Below, in pieces: positions 1 through 13,180 of a stretch of DNA of 64,000 nucleotides (its first letter is position 1; every line of letters begins with the position of its first letter). The notes below the pieces were generated by a model, which made no database searches, was not told where the DNA came from, and was given only the letters and a program-made list of their open reading frames with translations. The DNA is from Eopsaltria australis (taxonomy: Eukaryota > Chordata > Aves > Passeriformes > Petroicidae). The position numbers and the translations under genes are program-made. The DNA is taken from assembly GCA_034509425.1 (NCBI GenBank), contig JAVTVJ010000001.1, positions 13,969,501-14,033,500 on the forward strand, written 5' to 3'.

Positions 1-117
1 ATGTTTAATCTTGTCATTCAAATACTGTAGATGCTTTTCTGACAAATAATTTTCAGCCCAGAAGATCTGTCTTTCAGGATTCTCCAAACTATTAAAATGA
101 TCAGATATAAGAGGTCA

Positions 118-195
118 CAAAAAACAACAACAACAAAAACAACAAAAACAACAACAAAACCAAAAAAACCCCAAAAACCCCCAAAAAAACCCCAA
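118..195. repeat. A/C-rich simple repeat (CAA-type then A7C4-type)
   Basis: The left half is runs of CAA and AAAAC. The right half changes to runs of five to seven A separated by four or five C. The minus strand therefore has three consecutive G runs (4, 5, 4) plus a GG. The minus-strand frame at 18-302 reads through this tract, giving a low-complexity F/V/G-rich peptide, so it is not a gene. The tract could be the degenerate poly(A) end of an old retroposon, but no body is recognisable beside it. Confidence 0.85.
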
Positions 196-3100
196 GCTAT
201 TTGCAAGACAATTGTTGGTGAGGTTACATTTTTATCTATTTTCATTGAAATTTTTTTATGCTTCTTGAGATGACCTTTTGCTGTATCTTTATGTACGCAC
301 ATCTCTGTTTTGCTAAATTGTCACTTGCTCTGCCCTCAGATTATGGAAATCAAATGGCACTTCTCCATCTGTTGTAAATTGCTATTTGTAGATCTTTGGG
401 TGCACCAGTATAATATGAGCACACAGTTATCTCACTTGATTCAGACTGAGTTATATCAGTGCCTCTAATAATTACAATGTATATAATTGTTTATGTTTTA
501 ATCTTCAGTAGTTTGCCTGTGTAAGACAGGACGCTCCTTTCACTGTGTGTTCAAGTCATGGGTGTTGCCCTTGTAGAATAAGTAATAAGACTGTGGATGT
601 TCTTATCTAAATAACTGAACCCTGCTCTGTGATCACTTTGTCTGTTCCTACTGAAAGAACAGATTTTGAGAAAACCATGCCCTCTGATGGGATCTCACCC
701 AGGGAATGATCATACAGGACCTGGAAGTAAGTTTTCACTCAGCACTAAAAAGTTCTTGAAAACCCCCAGGAAAGGAAAGAGATATGTTTTGTAGTCACTG
801 GATAGAACCCACCATTGGTGAAAGTGTGAAGAACTCCCTGAAAATCTGTCACATAGAAATTACTCATTATTATGCACTGTACGTAGGTGCTATGTGTAAC
901 AGCTATGCAAATGTGTCTAAGAGCAATAGGACAGTCATGCAGTGTTTCCAAAGGTTTATGGAAGAATTCCAAGCAGGAAAAAGAAAAATCAAATGTCTGT
1001 CGTCTGCAGATCTGAAATTCATATAAGCAAAAACTCCAGGTTTCAAAAAATTAATTAGTTACCTGGTACTCAGGGAGGAGGTGAAAAGACTTTTAAAATT
1101 ACCATTTTAAGTTTAGGATTGCTCTATTGATAGCTTAAAATATATGTATGAGGAATGTTCTCCAAATTCCTTTCCTTGAGTGCCAACCATAGCCTGTGTA
1201 CAAAAATGCACAAGAGTCTGATTGTCTGCATTTACATGGGCAGTTAGTACAATTATTAAATACATTATGTCAATTTGCAAGGGATAGAAGACTAATGATT
1301 TGTATATATTGATAATTCCTCATCCAAACAGAGGTTTATATGTACATTTTCTCTTATGGCTAGAAAGTGCAGTTAAACAATTTTAATATCCCCTGTGCAA
1401 TTAACAGCTTCTCTGATTATTTTGCTCATGCAAAATACTCCTTTGCATATAATTTTGTATTTGTGTCAAGATGTACAGTAGAGAATACTAGGGAGATCTT
1501 TAGCTGGTATAAGTCATTGTGAATTTACTGATTTCTTGCCTTTTATATGAGCTGAAGTATTAGACAAATATTTCTCCCATGTCTGTTGTACAGAGCAGTA
1601 GAGCCATGCTGATACATTTGTCTGAATTCTGTGCAGAAGCTTGCTAGTTTATATCAAGGTTAGTAGTGAAGGAGTGTAACTTTTTTTATTATTTCTATAG
1701 GAAGTGAAGAAGACAGGTTTTGCTTCAGTCAGAATAATAAGGATGAATGAGAAAATGTAACTGAAACCCCATGAAAGCTGACACATTTAATTTGCATTTT
1801 AAGGGAAATGTAGTGCTGCTTTTGATAGTGCAATCATTTAAGCATGTGCTTAACTTAGAAATTAATCAGACCTGAGAATGTGGCAGAGTTTATATACATG
1901 TTTAAGTGCCTTGCAAAGTCAGAAACCTCATCCTCACCTCATAGTTTGTCAAGTGATGTGATAAATCTAGCTTTCTTTTGTTCAGAAATCACATAAAGCC
2001 AGATTTGGATTTATATAACTGTATTTATTATTAATATGCACTTATTGAATTCTTTATACAACATTATGCTGTCTAGGTCTGAATTGCCTGCTTTGGATAT
2101 ATATTGTCACAACACTTGTGACAGCTTTTTGATTACCAGAAAAAATTTACAGTGGAATAATGAAGAGCTGAAGACTAACCATTTTACACTTGAATTATTT
2201 GGATTTTATATGTATATATATGCACACACACTTCTGCCTCCCTTTTCTTTGCTGCTGTTGTGCTGCTCATGCTAATCATTGATACACCAAGGCAAGGATT
2301 CAGTTTAGAGTCAAGCAAGATGATGCAGACTCAGTCAGTAATCAAATCCACACTACCCACTGCTGTTTTATTATTACATGTTATTTCCACCTTCATTTTC
2401 ATCATTTTCATGCATAATGTAGCTAGAAATGTTAACACATTTTATTTATTTTAATATGAGATGAGAGTTCAGCAAAAGTTTAGCATTCTCTGCACAGAAA
2501 AATCCTTGGAATTACTGAACTTTGGCAGAAGTTGAAGGACTCAATAAGCTTTCTGCAAATAAACACTATCTTCCTTTTAGTGGAAATAATGAAGCATGAA
2601 AGCACCAGGATCCATTTAGCTTTCCTGCCAAGTCTTCTTTCTTAGTAGAGAATATGTTTTGCTAACCTTTTCAAACTTATGAATAATTTTTTCCTAGACA
2701 AAAATTGACAAACCAGGTCCCATAAGGTCAAATGGATAATGACAGGTTGATAAAGGACTTGAAACAGACCTAGGGTCCTTCAGATGGTGATACACTCTTT
2801 TTTTAAAAACATATTTGTATTTTTGCCAATATACTTTAGCTAGTCCTGAGGATTGCATGCTATGATGAGGAAAGATGCCTCAATGCCTGAGAGTTAATTT
2901 GGTAGTGAGGAGACATGTGGTCCATCATTTTTCCTGCCATGGGCTTTGGAGCAGGGATTCTGCTGCCAGTTCTTATGTCCTGGCCTCCAGCTGTTCATGC
3001 AGAAGAGCACATGTTACTGTGGGTTCTGTGTCATCACTGGCTACCTGGTGGACTTGTTTTGGACACAGCAGTGTTGCTACATACATCCATGAGACATCCC

Positions 3101-6100
3101 AAATCTCTCCCTTGGTGTCACTTGAGCAATTATTAGAAGTCATATTAGGTCATTGTTTAGTGGATTTGCAAAAGCCAAAAGGTGTCTGACTCCATGATAA
3201 TGCTAAGAAATGTTTGAACAATATTAAATACATCTTTGGGCACCCTAAATACCTATGTATCATTTTAAAACTGGAGCTTGCTCTGCATGTGGGTATTAAT
3301 AAGATGCAAGGAAGCAGGGTCAGAAGCATGGACCCAGGTTAGTATCTCTGCAAGGCTGTCTTGAACGCCAGCTTAGATTGGTGGGCACTGGTATGTCCCC
3401 AGAGTGCATCACAGTGCAGTGGGTACACGTTTTTGACACAGATTAGTGGTTGGCTGAGAGTCCTCTTACAAGGAGATGTTGTGAGAGTTAGACTCTCTAG
3501 GAAATAAAGAACAGGAAAAACATTTTCAAAATAGACTTTAAAAATTCTCACTTTCTACTACATCTCAATTAAAGAAGTCCCAGTAAGGGCCTCAGTTACT
3601 TTTGAATTGTGATTGGGAATGATATTTTTTCTTCAGTGTGCAGAGGAGAGAAAGAATCCTGGTTTATGCTTGTTAATCTCTATCATTACAAGAAGCAGCT
3701 GAGAAATTATTTTCAAATGTTTTGTAATATTTAAAGCAACTTGAATCAAAAAATGTGGTGTTTTTCTTCCTTCATATAAAGAGCAATGTGTTTTGCCTTT
3801 GTGACTTTTATCGTGGTTGCCCTAGATTTCTGTTATAGAAGTGAAAGGAATGATTCATGTTCTCTCCCTTTAATTTAAGCAACATGATATTTGGCCTTAA
3901 TTATTCTCTTAAATATGTTAAAAAAGAATATGTTTAGAGTTTGATAAAATTTCATATTATGATAGGCTGAAGCAGCAAAACAAAGCCAGAATTACGTAGA
4001 GCATGACCTTTCCTTGTATGATGTCTCCTTGTATAAAAATAAGTCTCATCAGACTGCGATTTAGATGCCAAGCCAAAGGATGGTAACTGTAATTAGAGGC
4101 TTAAAATGGCAAGATGAAATATCCTTATGTTAAATCTAAAATGAAGCCTTAAAAAAATCAGGCAAATGTTTGATTTTTTTTCACTTTATTTATATAGTAC
4201 CCAACTAACTTACTTCTTGTTATTTGTCAGTTCTGCAGCATTTTATATTATGGAAATATCCTTATTAGTGGTATTCTGAGTAGAATAACTGGAGTATTAT
4301 GATTTTTTATTATCTTCTTCAGAACCAGGCAAATGACTACTGTGCATTTAAGATGTACAGGGAAGACACACACACACACATACACAAAAACAAAGCACTA
4401 TAAAACTTATTTATATGATAGGTTTGAAAACCTAGGAGAAATGCATCATCTTATTTTCTGCAAGAAGATTTTGAGGGGAAGTAGAGCGGAGAATACAGTT
4501 TCATTAATCCTGTGTTGGTACAGATTTTTAAAATTTCATACCATTTCTATGTCATCGTACACCTTATTATGAATTGATATCTTGGATATTTTTTTGGTAG
4601 CTGCTCAATTATTGTGTGGTTTGCAATGAAATTGCTGAGACAGCTGTAACAATTCAAACTTAATTAAATTCAAATGTGTGAGTAGCATTATTCTAACAAT
4701 GTGGATAGTCATTTCAGGAATAAGTTTAGGCATTTGCCTTGGAGTAAAGCATGACTAATACCTGTAAGATAGCAGTAGAAAAAAATAGTGGCAAAAATCT
4801 TTCTGACCATGACTGGAGAGAACAAAAATCCTGTAATCTCAGTAACAGCCTTCTGAAAGGATACTGCAAACACAGCTTAAGATACAAAAAGTTCTCTAAC
4901 AATTACAGTGTTTGGGGAATAAATGGTGAAATACAAAGCAAAAGGGAAAACTATCCTAAAGAACTAAAAACCTGAAGCAGGGATACAAAATCACTTTCCA
5001 CCTCCCAAAGAGAGGGAGGTGCATTTTCAAAGCAATGGACAGAGACTTAACCAAGTAAATCTTGCTGACTTTGATGAGATGACACATGGCTACGTTTCTG
5101 AGCACAACTTTGAATAATGAAGTAACTACTGCAAACTTCTTACGAGGAATCTATTTTTTTTTTCCCCTCACATAAAGCATTGAGACAGTTTAGATACCTA
5201 TTCATCCTATAGTTTTCACACAAAAGTGTTTAAAGTGATTACACTCTGTAAAGAGGCCCACCCATCAAATGACATATGTAGTTTTACTAGTTTCCAATCA
5301 TACTCCGTTGGTTCATTTCAGTTGCCCTGGAATATCCATTTCTTCCTTCCCAATTTCTAGTCTGCCTTCTGAACAAAATACATCCACAGAGAAGATGGGA
5401 ATAAGAGCATTATTCCCACCTTGGTGTATCCATAGATCCATAAATCCTCCCTCTGATTTCTCCACTTGTCTTCTTCCTAACCACATAATTGACATATAAA
5501 GGTCAGGGCTAAATGATACGCTTTCTGATTTCTCCCTTTCTTGCCTCTTCTTTCTCTTTCCCATCCCTCATCTTCCAACATTGTTTTAAAATTAGGTATT
5601 CTCCTTGTTGCTTGTTATCTGGAGTATCAGGAAAGTAAAATAGAATTTTACATTATATACAAGATTGTCTCACCTGTGGACTGGCTATAAATGGAAGAAG
5701 AAAAGTCTTTAAAAGAGAAACTCTGTCAGGAGGCTGAGAGCAAAAATCAGTCTTTAACACAACTCTGCTTCCTTTTGAGAAATACACAATAAGTTTAGAA
5801 GCAATCAAACACTGCCAACGGAAGATCTCCCATTATTTTAATCTGTTGAAAAATAATTTTCTTATGCAAAATTATTCTGCTTCTTTTTTTGAGACTGTCA
5901 CTCTCATGATTATAATTCCCCAAGTCAATGTCTGTTATTTATATCCACACTTTACTCCTGCTGAAAAGGCAGAAGCTTAGATATCTATTCAGTGTTTTTT
6001 GGAGACAGAAAGTGAACTGAAAGAACAAAATCAAGATTTTTAGTAAGGGGGCTTATTCAAAGTAAAATTAATTTTTTCTAGATGCTTGATATCACTTCCC

Positions 6101-6239
6101 CGGTATGTAAGCAAGGTTTTCTGGTCAAGAGTAAAGACAACAGAATTTTGCTAGTGTAATTTCTATTTCAATTTTAATGAGTACCTATATATTAATTTTC
6201 AAGATATTTTTCTTGGGAATTTGTAGGGCTAGACTTTTC
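196..6239. other. Unique AT-rich DNA, no gene seen
   Basis: Six kilobases with no recognisable coding frame, RNA gene or named repeat. The short frames here (for example 784-1026 and 2875-3189) show no motif or plausible codon bias. A segment around 2,900-3,130 is somewhat richer in GC than its surroundings, but both overlapping frames there look arbitrary. The only simple repeat of note is the CA run at 4,366-4,386. A tract at 1,679-1,700 resembles a splice acceptor (T-rich, ending in TAG) but no donor follows at a sensible distance. Confidence 0.6.
4366..4386. repeat. (CA)n dinucleotide microsatellite
   Basis: A short run of CA units with one T interruption near the right end, followed by an A-rich stretch. 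It is too short to be very unstable but could be a usable length marker. Confidence 0.85.
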
Positions 6240-6688
6240 ATTTCATTGTTGGACAGCCAGGGTTTGTCAGACAGGCATGTGTAACTCAACCCAGCTAGAC
6301 TTGTTGAGGAAGTGAAGCTCTGGTGTAACTCAACATCTCACAATAAGAAAACCAAAAATCATTCCCAAGTAGGTTCAATCCAGCATGTTGTACCTCATAT
6401 CCATTCTCCTTATTCTTCCATCTTCCTTCTTGCTTTTCTCTTTCTTTTGGCACCAGAGGTGGAGTGACAGATATTCACAAGATGAAGTTGCACAGCATCT
6501 GCCGTTATTTCATGCCATGAAACTCTCCCTGTTGGCCACCTGCCCCAGAATATGTTCTCGGTCACGTGGCTCAGGGCTTCTGCAAAATGCTAGCTGGTGA
6601 ATCCAGACTATATTGAGTACCTGATACTGCATTCTGCCCTTCAGCTTGTTATGACTTCAATAAATGGTAGTTTTAGAAAAAAAAAAAA
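6240..6688 (+). pseudogene. Possible 3' end of a processed retrocopy (AATAAA followed by A12)
   Basis: A canonical AATAAA lies at 6,659-6,664 and twelve bases later an uninterrupted A12 runs from 6,677 to 6,688. That order and spacing match a polyadenylated mRNA 3' end copied back into DNA. The sequence upstream is GC-richer than the flanks and includes a short frame at 6,385-6,600 that I cannot assign to any protein. The left boundary is a guess. No target-site duplication is obvious, because an A/C-rich stretch follows the tail. A chance AATAAA beside a short A run in AT-rich DNA is a real alternative. Confidence 0.3.
6659..6664 (+). promoter_or_regulatory. AATAAA hexamer before an A12 run
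   Basis: A perfect polyadenylation hexamer, twelve bases before the A run at 6,677-6,688. Many AATAAA hexamers occur by chance in AT-rich DNA. This one is listed because an A tract follows at the distance seen in retroposed mRNAs. Confidence 0.35.
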
Positions 6689-7104
6689 CCAAAACAAAAC
6701 AACTGAACCCAAAGAGAAAAATTTGAAGATAAAGAAAAAATGACAAATAATAAATCAGTCATTAAATCATTTTCATCAGACAATTTATTTCTCTTAAGTT
6801 TTTATATTATGTCAATAATGCAAGGCTAAAGACCAAATTAATTTTAGGCAAATGTGACAGAAATTTAGAATAATCTTTATTCTTGTGCAGCAAAGAAGAA
6901 AAATGGCCTGCTGTGTTATGTTAATCCTATTTCTAGTTTGGATCAGACATGTGCACAGCACTAAATTTCCTAATGCAGCTGAAATCTGAATACTTAGGAC
7001 CCCTTTTTGGTTGGTACTGTGTAGACCTTGGAACCAACCCAATGCGGCTGGCAACTTTTGCTTTTTAGTTTGTGCTTCAGACATTTCTTGCTGTACCTGT
7101 GCAT

Positions 7105-7985
7105 TGCATTAGCATGGCAAGGTTTTAGTTCAGGGGGAGCTACAGGGGTGATTTCCATAAGAGGATGCTGGAAACTTCCCCTATGTCTGACAGAGCCAGG
7201 ACAGACCTGCCACTGGCCAAGCCCACCAGTGATGGTGGAACCACCTCTAAGATAACAGATTTAAGAAGGAGAGAAAAAAAAAAAAAAACTGTGTGAAAGA
7301 GAGAAAAGCATGGAAATATGCAAAATAAACAACTCTGTTGACACCAAGGTCAGTGAAGAAGGAGGTGGAGGTGATGGTCCAGGCGCTGGAACAGGGATTC
7401 CCCTGCAGCTCGTGGTGCAGCGCATAGTGAGGCAGCTGTGTCCTGCAGCCCATGGAGATCCACAGAGGAGCAGAAGTCCACCTGTAGCCTGTGGGGGACC
7501 CCATGCTGTAGCATGTGGATGCCTGAAAGAAGGCTGTGACCCTGTGGGAAGAGCAGAGGTCCTGGCAGGACCTGTGGCCCTGTGGAGCGGGAAACTCATG
7601 TAGGAGCAGGTTTGCTGACAGGGCTTGTGACCCCCTAAAGGAGTCATGGTGAAGCAGTCTGCTCCTGAAGAACTGTGTCCTTTGGGAACAATGCAGGCTG
7701 GAGCATCTAATGAAGAGCTGTAGCCCATAGGAAGGACTCATAGTGGAGAAATTGATATAGGACTGTCCCCTGTGGGAGAGACCCCATGCTGAGCAAAGGA
7801 AGGGTGTGAGGGATCCTCTCCCTTGAGGAGGAAGGAGCAGCTGAGAAAACATGGGATAAACTGACCACAGCCCCTAATCCCTCTGCTCTGCTGGGATGGG
7901 GGTGGGGAGTTGGGGTATTTGTGTGTGAAGTTAAATCCAGGAAGAAGGGATGTGGTAAAGCAGACTCAGTACAGGAAAGATCAAT
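7105..7985 (+). mobile_element. Avian endogenous-retrovirus LTR, 5' and middle portion, 3' end missing
   Basis: The sequence follows an LTR family that I recognise as common in bird genomes, probably of the ERVL group, although I cannot run a search to name it. Its characteristic middle is a chain of imperfect 60-80 base units, each built around phrases like CCCTGTGGGA and GGAGCAG, from about 7,430 to 7,850. A purine-rich stretch with A15 lies at 7,274-7,288. Similarity fades near 7,985, before the region that holds the poly(A) signal in the related copy at 53.5 kb, so this copy lacks its 3' end. The 201-residue minus frame at 7,247-7,852 and the plus frame at 7,310-7,603 are by-products of its high GC and are not genes. 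No internal retroviral genes flank it. Confidence 0.75.
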
Positions 7986-9164
7986 GTGCAGTATATATTT
8001 GATGACATTAAATGAGAAGTATAAATATGAAGCAAATTAAAACCAAAGAGCTGTGGAAAAGCTCCGGCACTCAGCTGTTGCAGTTAAGACTGAATTACAG
8101 TCTCTAATGCAACTCTCTGCCATTGCTCCCTCCCTTTCTGTATATTTTATCTCTTTGGTGGCAGTGTTCTGTAGCTGATTCCTACACAAGGGCAACTAAA
8201 AAAATAAGAACTAAAATAGTACTTTTTTTTCTGAATATAAAGACATAGCTAAACTCAAACTTTTCCCATTATAAGAAGAAAAGAAATAGTGTCTCTTTTC
8301 TGAGCATCTTTATAGATAAAACAACCAAATGCTGTAAGAGTCAATACAGCACAGAAAGTGTAAAAATTCCTTTTCCTAAATGAAATTAATTTTAATCTGC
8401 CCCAGTCAAGATCCTACTTTTACCTGTGTCTTAATGCAGTCAGAACAGATCCAGCAGCAGAAGGCTCACAAATTCCCGTTCTTAGGCTATTCTAGGATTA
8501 AATCACACCATCTTTATAGAGGTAAGCCCTTGTTATCAGAAATAATTCTTAAGCACTCCAGTAGGTCTGCTACATGTGATTAAGGCTCATTGAAACAAGT
8601 GAGGATTGAGCAATTTTTCTTGTAATTGTCATTGATGCTTTAATCCCATTTTACTTAATACTCATACCACCTTTTTCAGAAGTTCTTCCATTTGTGTGAG
8701 ATATTCTAAACTTTGAATGGCTTATGCAAGGCGCCCCAGGATAGTTGGAAGAGATGCTGGTTTTGCTGCATTCTGTGGCAAATCACTAATTACTTCCAAA
8801 GAAACTAGAATTAAAAATCATAGATATTTGTTGACACAGAACTCGACTGCACCCAGCAGACCTTGTAGCCTCCATGAAAAACTCTTCAGATTGGTGCGCT
8901 TGGTTCATCCTCTCTGAAAGAAGAATATATCCTTCTGCCAAGTTCACTGATCCCAGAAATAAATATGCCGTGCAGCTTTAACACTGGTATTCATTTTACT
9001 AACAGTAAAAGTTGAGGCATGCTTTATCTGTATTTACATCCTTCTAAAAGTGAATTCCAAGTTCTCCACCTGGAAATTTTGTTATTGTTGTTTTGGTGAG
9101 AGGGCTTGTGCGATTTTCTTTTACTAGTTATCTGTTTTCAAGACCATAGTCTGGTTTTTATTTT
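7986..9164. other. Unique AT-rich DNA, no gene seen
   Basis: Just over one kilobase between the truncated LTR and an ancient CR1 remnant. The two short plus-strand frames (8,380-8,583 and 8,717-8,917) lack recognisable motifs, and I see no splice-bounded exon around either. No simple repeat or hairpin stands out. Confidence 0.55.
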
Positions 9165-9330
9165 CCTACTTTCTTCTCAAAACTGTTTCGTGGAATCTCA
9201 TCAAATATGTTGCTGAAGTCAGGTATAATTTGGTACATTTGTATTATATCCAAAAGCCTTGGGTTTATATCTCTGAAGGAGATTAATTTGAACTGACTAG
9301 CTTCAGGTTTGGCAAGTGCTAATGTACTTA
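9165..9330 (-). mobile_element. Ancient CR1 LINE remnant (reverse-transcriptase region)
   Basis: Read on the plus strand this resembles the reverse complement of the late part of the CR1 second open reading frame, the segment around the phrase GCTGAAGTCAGGTATAAT, followed by an 'aaggagattaatttgaact' stretch. The element therefore points to the minus strand. It is heavily diverged and has no open frame, as expected of CR1 copies inherited from early amniotes. Edges are uncertain by about 50 bases, and similarity may continue weakly to 9,410. Confidence 0.5.
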
Positions 9331-12300
9331 AACTACCTGTCTGCTTTAGTGATCAGCTCATCCTGGTTTTAAAACCAAGATTTTCAGTTTCAAATTTGCC
9401 AAGTCTTTTTAAATTTTCTTCTATGGCCAAAAATAGATTCAGTGTATTCACTTTAAACTTGAAACTATGACATGCAGATTTCAAAACAGCCTTCATAAGT
9501 CTTATGTACCGACTAAAGTATATTTCATTATATGCTCTTATTTCTAAAGGTTATTACTATCAGTGACTTCTCATTGGCAGGAAGAAATCAACAATTTATT
9601 TTTTAGTAACCACACCTTAAATTACTTTGCAGTTCATAGAGCTGCTTCCCATGTTAGCTTCCGCAGCTGGGTTTTACAGGTCAAAACACAGCAGATCTGT
9701 ATTAGGCTTTGTTTGAGGAAGAACTGCTCTCCTCTGCTTAGAGGCAGTGTTTCCCTGTGAGCTCGCCCACATACATCAGGCCTAATTTGGTCCATTTTAT
9801 GCAAGTAAGGGAAAAAAAAAGAGGAAAAAAAAGAGACTGGGATGACTGCATACAGTCCTAGCTATCCAGAAGGCAAATCAGCTGGAGACAGAGAGCAGTA
9901 ACTGTGTGCCAGCTTCTGAGCCCAACTGAGTCTGACAACAAATCCCCGCGGGACTGAGGGAGTCTGTCACTAGTAATGACATAGAGCTATTGGCAGTAGA
10001 GGTAGCTTTAAGGTGCCTCCTACCTTCCTAGTAACAGCAGGTCTGCTGCTGAAAGCACTGAGAATCTTGCACATTAGCTATTATGCAAAATTCAGAGTGT
10101 AAGTTAGCAACTTCTGCAGTCATGTTAATTTGCTTTGCACTTAGGAGATTCTGCACAGTTCCCTATGCACAAGTGTTAGAGTTTTGGGGGTTTTTATACA
10201 TGTTTCTAGGACTGATTAAAGTTTTGGTTTCTGATTATGATTATGATGTGTCATAGCAATTAAATGCAAACTAAGAATACAGAAATCATATGCTACAATA
10301 AACCTGTCTCTGAGACAGACATCACATACCAGTACAGAGATTTGGAGACAAACAAATCAGTTGTCAAACATGTCATTTGCAATGTTCTCTGAAAATTACT
10401 ACTTCCACCACCAAAAATAGGACAATATAGCCTGTAGCTAAATAAATAGAATATCTATGTATTTGTAGATAAGCCATTTTCATTCATTTTGAGATCAGCA
10501 TGGAAAAGACCTGAGCTCTGTACTACTGCTTATGTAACTCCCTAGAAGATCATAAGAACAGAAGCTGTTTTTATTATTTTCTAAATAAATAGATGCTTCT
10601 TCCTCAAAAAAAGGCTGAATTTAGCTTACTTAGTTTATAGTAAATAAATTTATTAAACATAACTAGGCATCTAAGTCACAGTGAAAAAAACAAACTCTGA
10701 TTTTGTCAACTTCAAAGTCCAGCATACAAAAATACCTATGATAGTTCTGCAAAATAGCTCCCATCAGTCTTTGTTGATTGAATAGACCATAGTCCCAAGA
10801 CCACCAAACTTGGAAGGGCAACTTGCCATAATCTTGGAGTATAGTGCAAGCCACTGGGGTGATCCCACCCCCACCTGCACTAACTTCAAAGTCTAAATTA
10901 AGTCTTGTTCATGAGTACCAAGTGCACCAGACTTGATCATAAAGACAAGTTGTAAGGATCAGCATTACTTTAAACATTGCCGTGATTAAGTGGCTTGTTC
11001 AGCTAAGAAATTCCATGGAGATTGTGTGCTGCAGAGAAGACAACAAAGAAAAAAATAAGCACAACTAGAATGAGAGAGGATAGCAATTGCTTATATCCAG
11101 GCTGACAGAGCAGAAGCTGGATGTTACCAATGTTTTAAATTAATTTCTACCTGCCTCAGCCTAAGACACAAGATTTCAACCTCAGCTCACCTAAGGGAGG
11201 TGGGGCAAAGGAGAAAATGGGAACCAAAATATCAGAAGGAATATGAAATACCAAAAAATTTGATTAGCTGCAGATAAATATGTGAATGTTGTAGTTGCCT
11301 AGTGCAAATATGTTTTAATTAACTGCAATGAATAGATTTCTTTAATGATTTTATAGAAAAAATATTTTATTCTTATATAAATCTCTCAATGAAACATACA
11401 AAAAAATTCCTAGACTAAAATATTAGTAGATGTCCAGTTTAGTGAGAAGATCTGAAGTGATTTATCTTCCTTCTTTTGCCTCCTCTCCACTCACCAGTCT
11501 TCTTCTTCAGCCAGCTGGGTGAAAGCCTGTGGCTCAGTTCCTCCTGCTCTTAAACCTCCTTTCCAACCAGAGGAATCACATTCTTATGATGGCACTTTTC
11601 TAATAACTTTTCTAAAATAATTGACAAGAGCTGTACTAGAATAAGGTTGATTACCTGATTCAGTTTCTGCAAAACCATATAAAAAATACAACGGGAGTTT
11701 CCACATGCAGCTGTGTCACAGCACATGCAATTGGCTCATTTCCCCTCTATTCCTCTCTGCAGTCCATCCAAGGAGGCAGGAGAGAAACCCTTCCCTGTAG
11801 TTGTGTTGTAACTGGCCACACTGTGCAATGACATGAGAGCCTCCAACACCTTAATCTTGCTAAGACCCCAGATACTACTGTGGACCTGGAGATAATACTG
11901 CTGTTTGGAAAGGGTGAATCAGCTTCCTAGAGTGAATGCTTACCATTTAATGAAAGCTTACGCATCTCTAAGCATGTTCAACTCCAGGACTGAATCCAGT
12001 GATGAAAAAGTAGGCTTCCCATGTAATTACTGCTTTGCAGTGGGATGTATCCTGCCTTCTGTTGCCTGTCTAAAGCAGACTATTCTTTCTGCAAAATATA
12101 ATTTCAACTGCTGTTATGATTTTTTGGCATATTCACAGGACTTTCTGTGAATGATATGACATCGGTAACGTTATTTATGCAAGTTGCCCATCTAAACTCA
12201 AAATACCCTGGCACCCATTCCTATACCAAAGCTCCCAATCAATATGTGAACAGGCTGAGTGCCATCTGAAAACATAGACATGAATGTAGGCAGCCAACAC

Positions 12301-12774
12301 ATCCTTTTTTATGATCATATGGGTGCTTGGGGCAGGAGTGCCAGCAGACAGTCTAGCAGTGAGCTACTTAGATTCAGAAAGACATCCTTTTCCTTTCTGA
12401 ATTTAAACTTTCATCTTTTCTTTCTCCATTTTAAATTATACTTGACTATTCTTAAGTCTCTTTTAAAATATCAATGCACTGAAAAGCACATCTTATTTGT
12501 TGTTATAATGCACAGATTTTTCCTAGAAGAAAATATTTTCCAAGACAGAAGTTCTTATAGTAAATATTTTTGCTTCTTGGCCAACATTTTCAAATGCAAA
12601 AAGTTTCAAGCAGTTTTTAAATAGTCCTGAAGGAAATGTCAGTGGGTCCTGTTACGTGTGATATGACAGAGGAAATATGTATTCATTCTGACTTGATGTC
12701 TTCTCACATCTGAGACACATGCAAGCCTTGCTATAGAGAGATGTGGAATCGCTTACTCTGTGCAGGCTAAACCT
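9331..12774. other. Unique AT-rich DNA, no gene seen
   Basis: About 3.4 kb with no recognised gene or repeat apart from short purine-rich runs at 9,809-9,834. Frames at 9,563-9,760, 10,663-10,854, 11,905-12,150 and 12,259-12,624 are short, lack domains and sit in AT-rich DNA where such frames are expected by chance. A slightly GC-richer patch at 11,490-11,580 and 11,700-11,870 has no identifiable content. Confidence 0.55.
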
Positions 12775-13180
12775 ATTTCTGGCCTCCTCTGAGCTGGACA
12801 TGATTAGAAAGGATTAGGTCTTGACACACTAGTCTGACCTCCTTCTCGCAGGGTATTACAGTAGCTCTTTGTACCGAAGTAAAATTCTCAATTGCTCTTT
12901 GAATCTATTTCATCTCTGGGACAAAATGACTGTGTGTAATGAGTTCCTTAGTTTGGCTGCACCCATGCTGGGTGATAAACTATTTTCCCTTGGATTTAAA
13001 TTTTGACTATTCTATTTTTCATGCATCAGGAAACAAAGACTTATCTGACCTAAAATATTCTAAAAGCTGTTTCAGTTCTACCCAGTTATTCTTATCACTC
13101 TTCTCTGAATCCTATTTGCTTCTTTATTATGCATACTTTACACATTATTCCAGACAGGAATAACAGAAAACCTACATTTC
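12775..13180 (-). mobile_element. Ancient CR1-type LINE 3' region, minus strand
   Basis: The plus strand resembles the reverse complement of old amniote CR1 3' sequences. It has a 'tagtctgacctcct' start, then a stretch comparable to the block that runs from the fixed-length untranslated region into the segment ending 'ctcttctctgaatcc' (about 13,100). Divergence is high and indels are many, so only the order of short matching blocks supports the call. The start of the plus-strand match is the 3' end of the element. No octamer tail is visible, consistent with an old subfamily. Confidence 0.55.

Noticed and set aside
7247..7852. 201-codon minus-strand open frame, the longest in the window
   Set aside because: It lies entirely inside the recognised LTR, where high GC and repeated units keep several frames open on both strands. 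No domain is visible.
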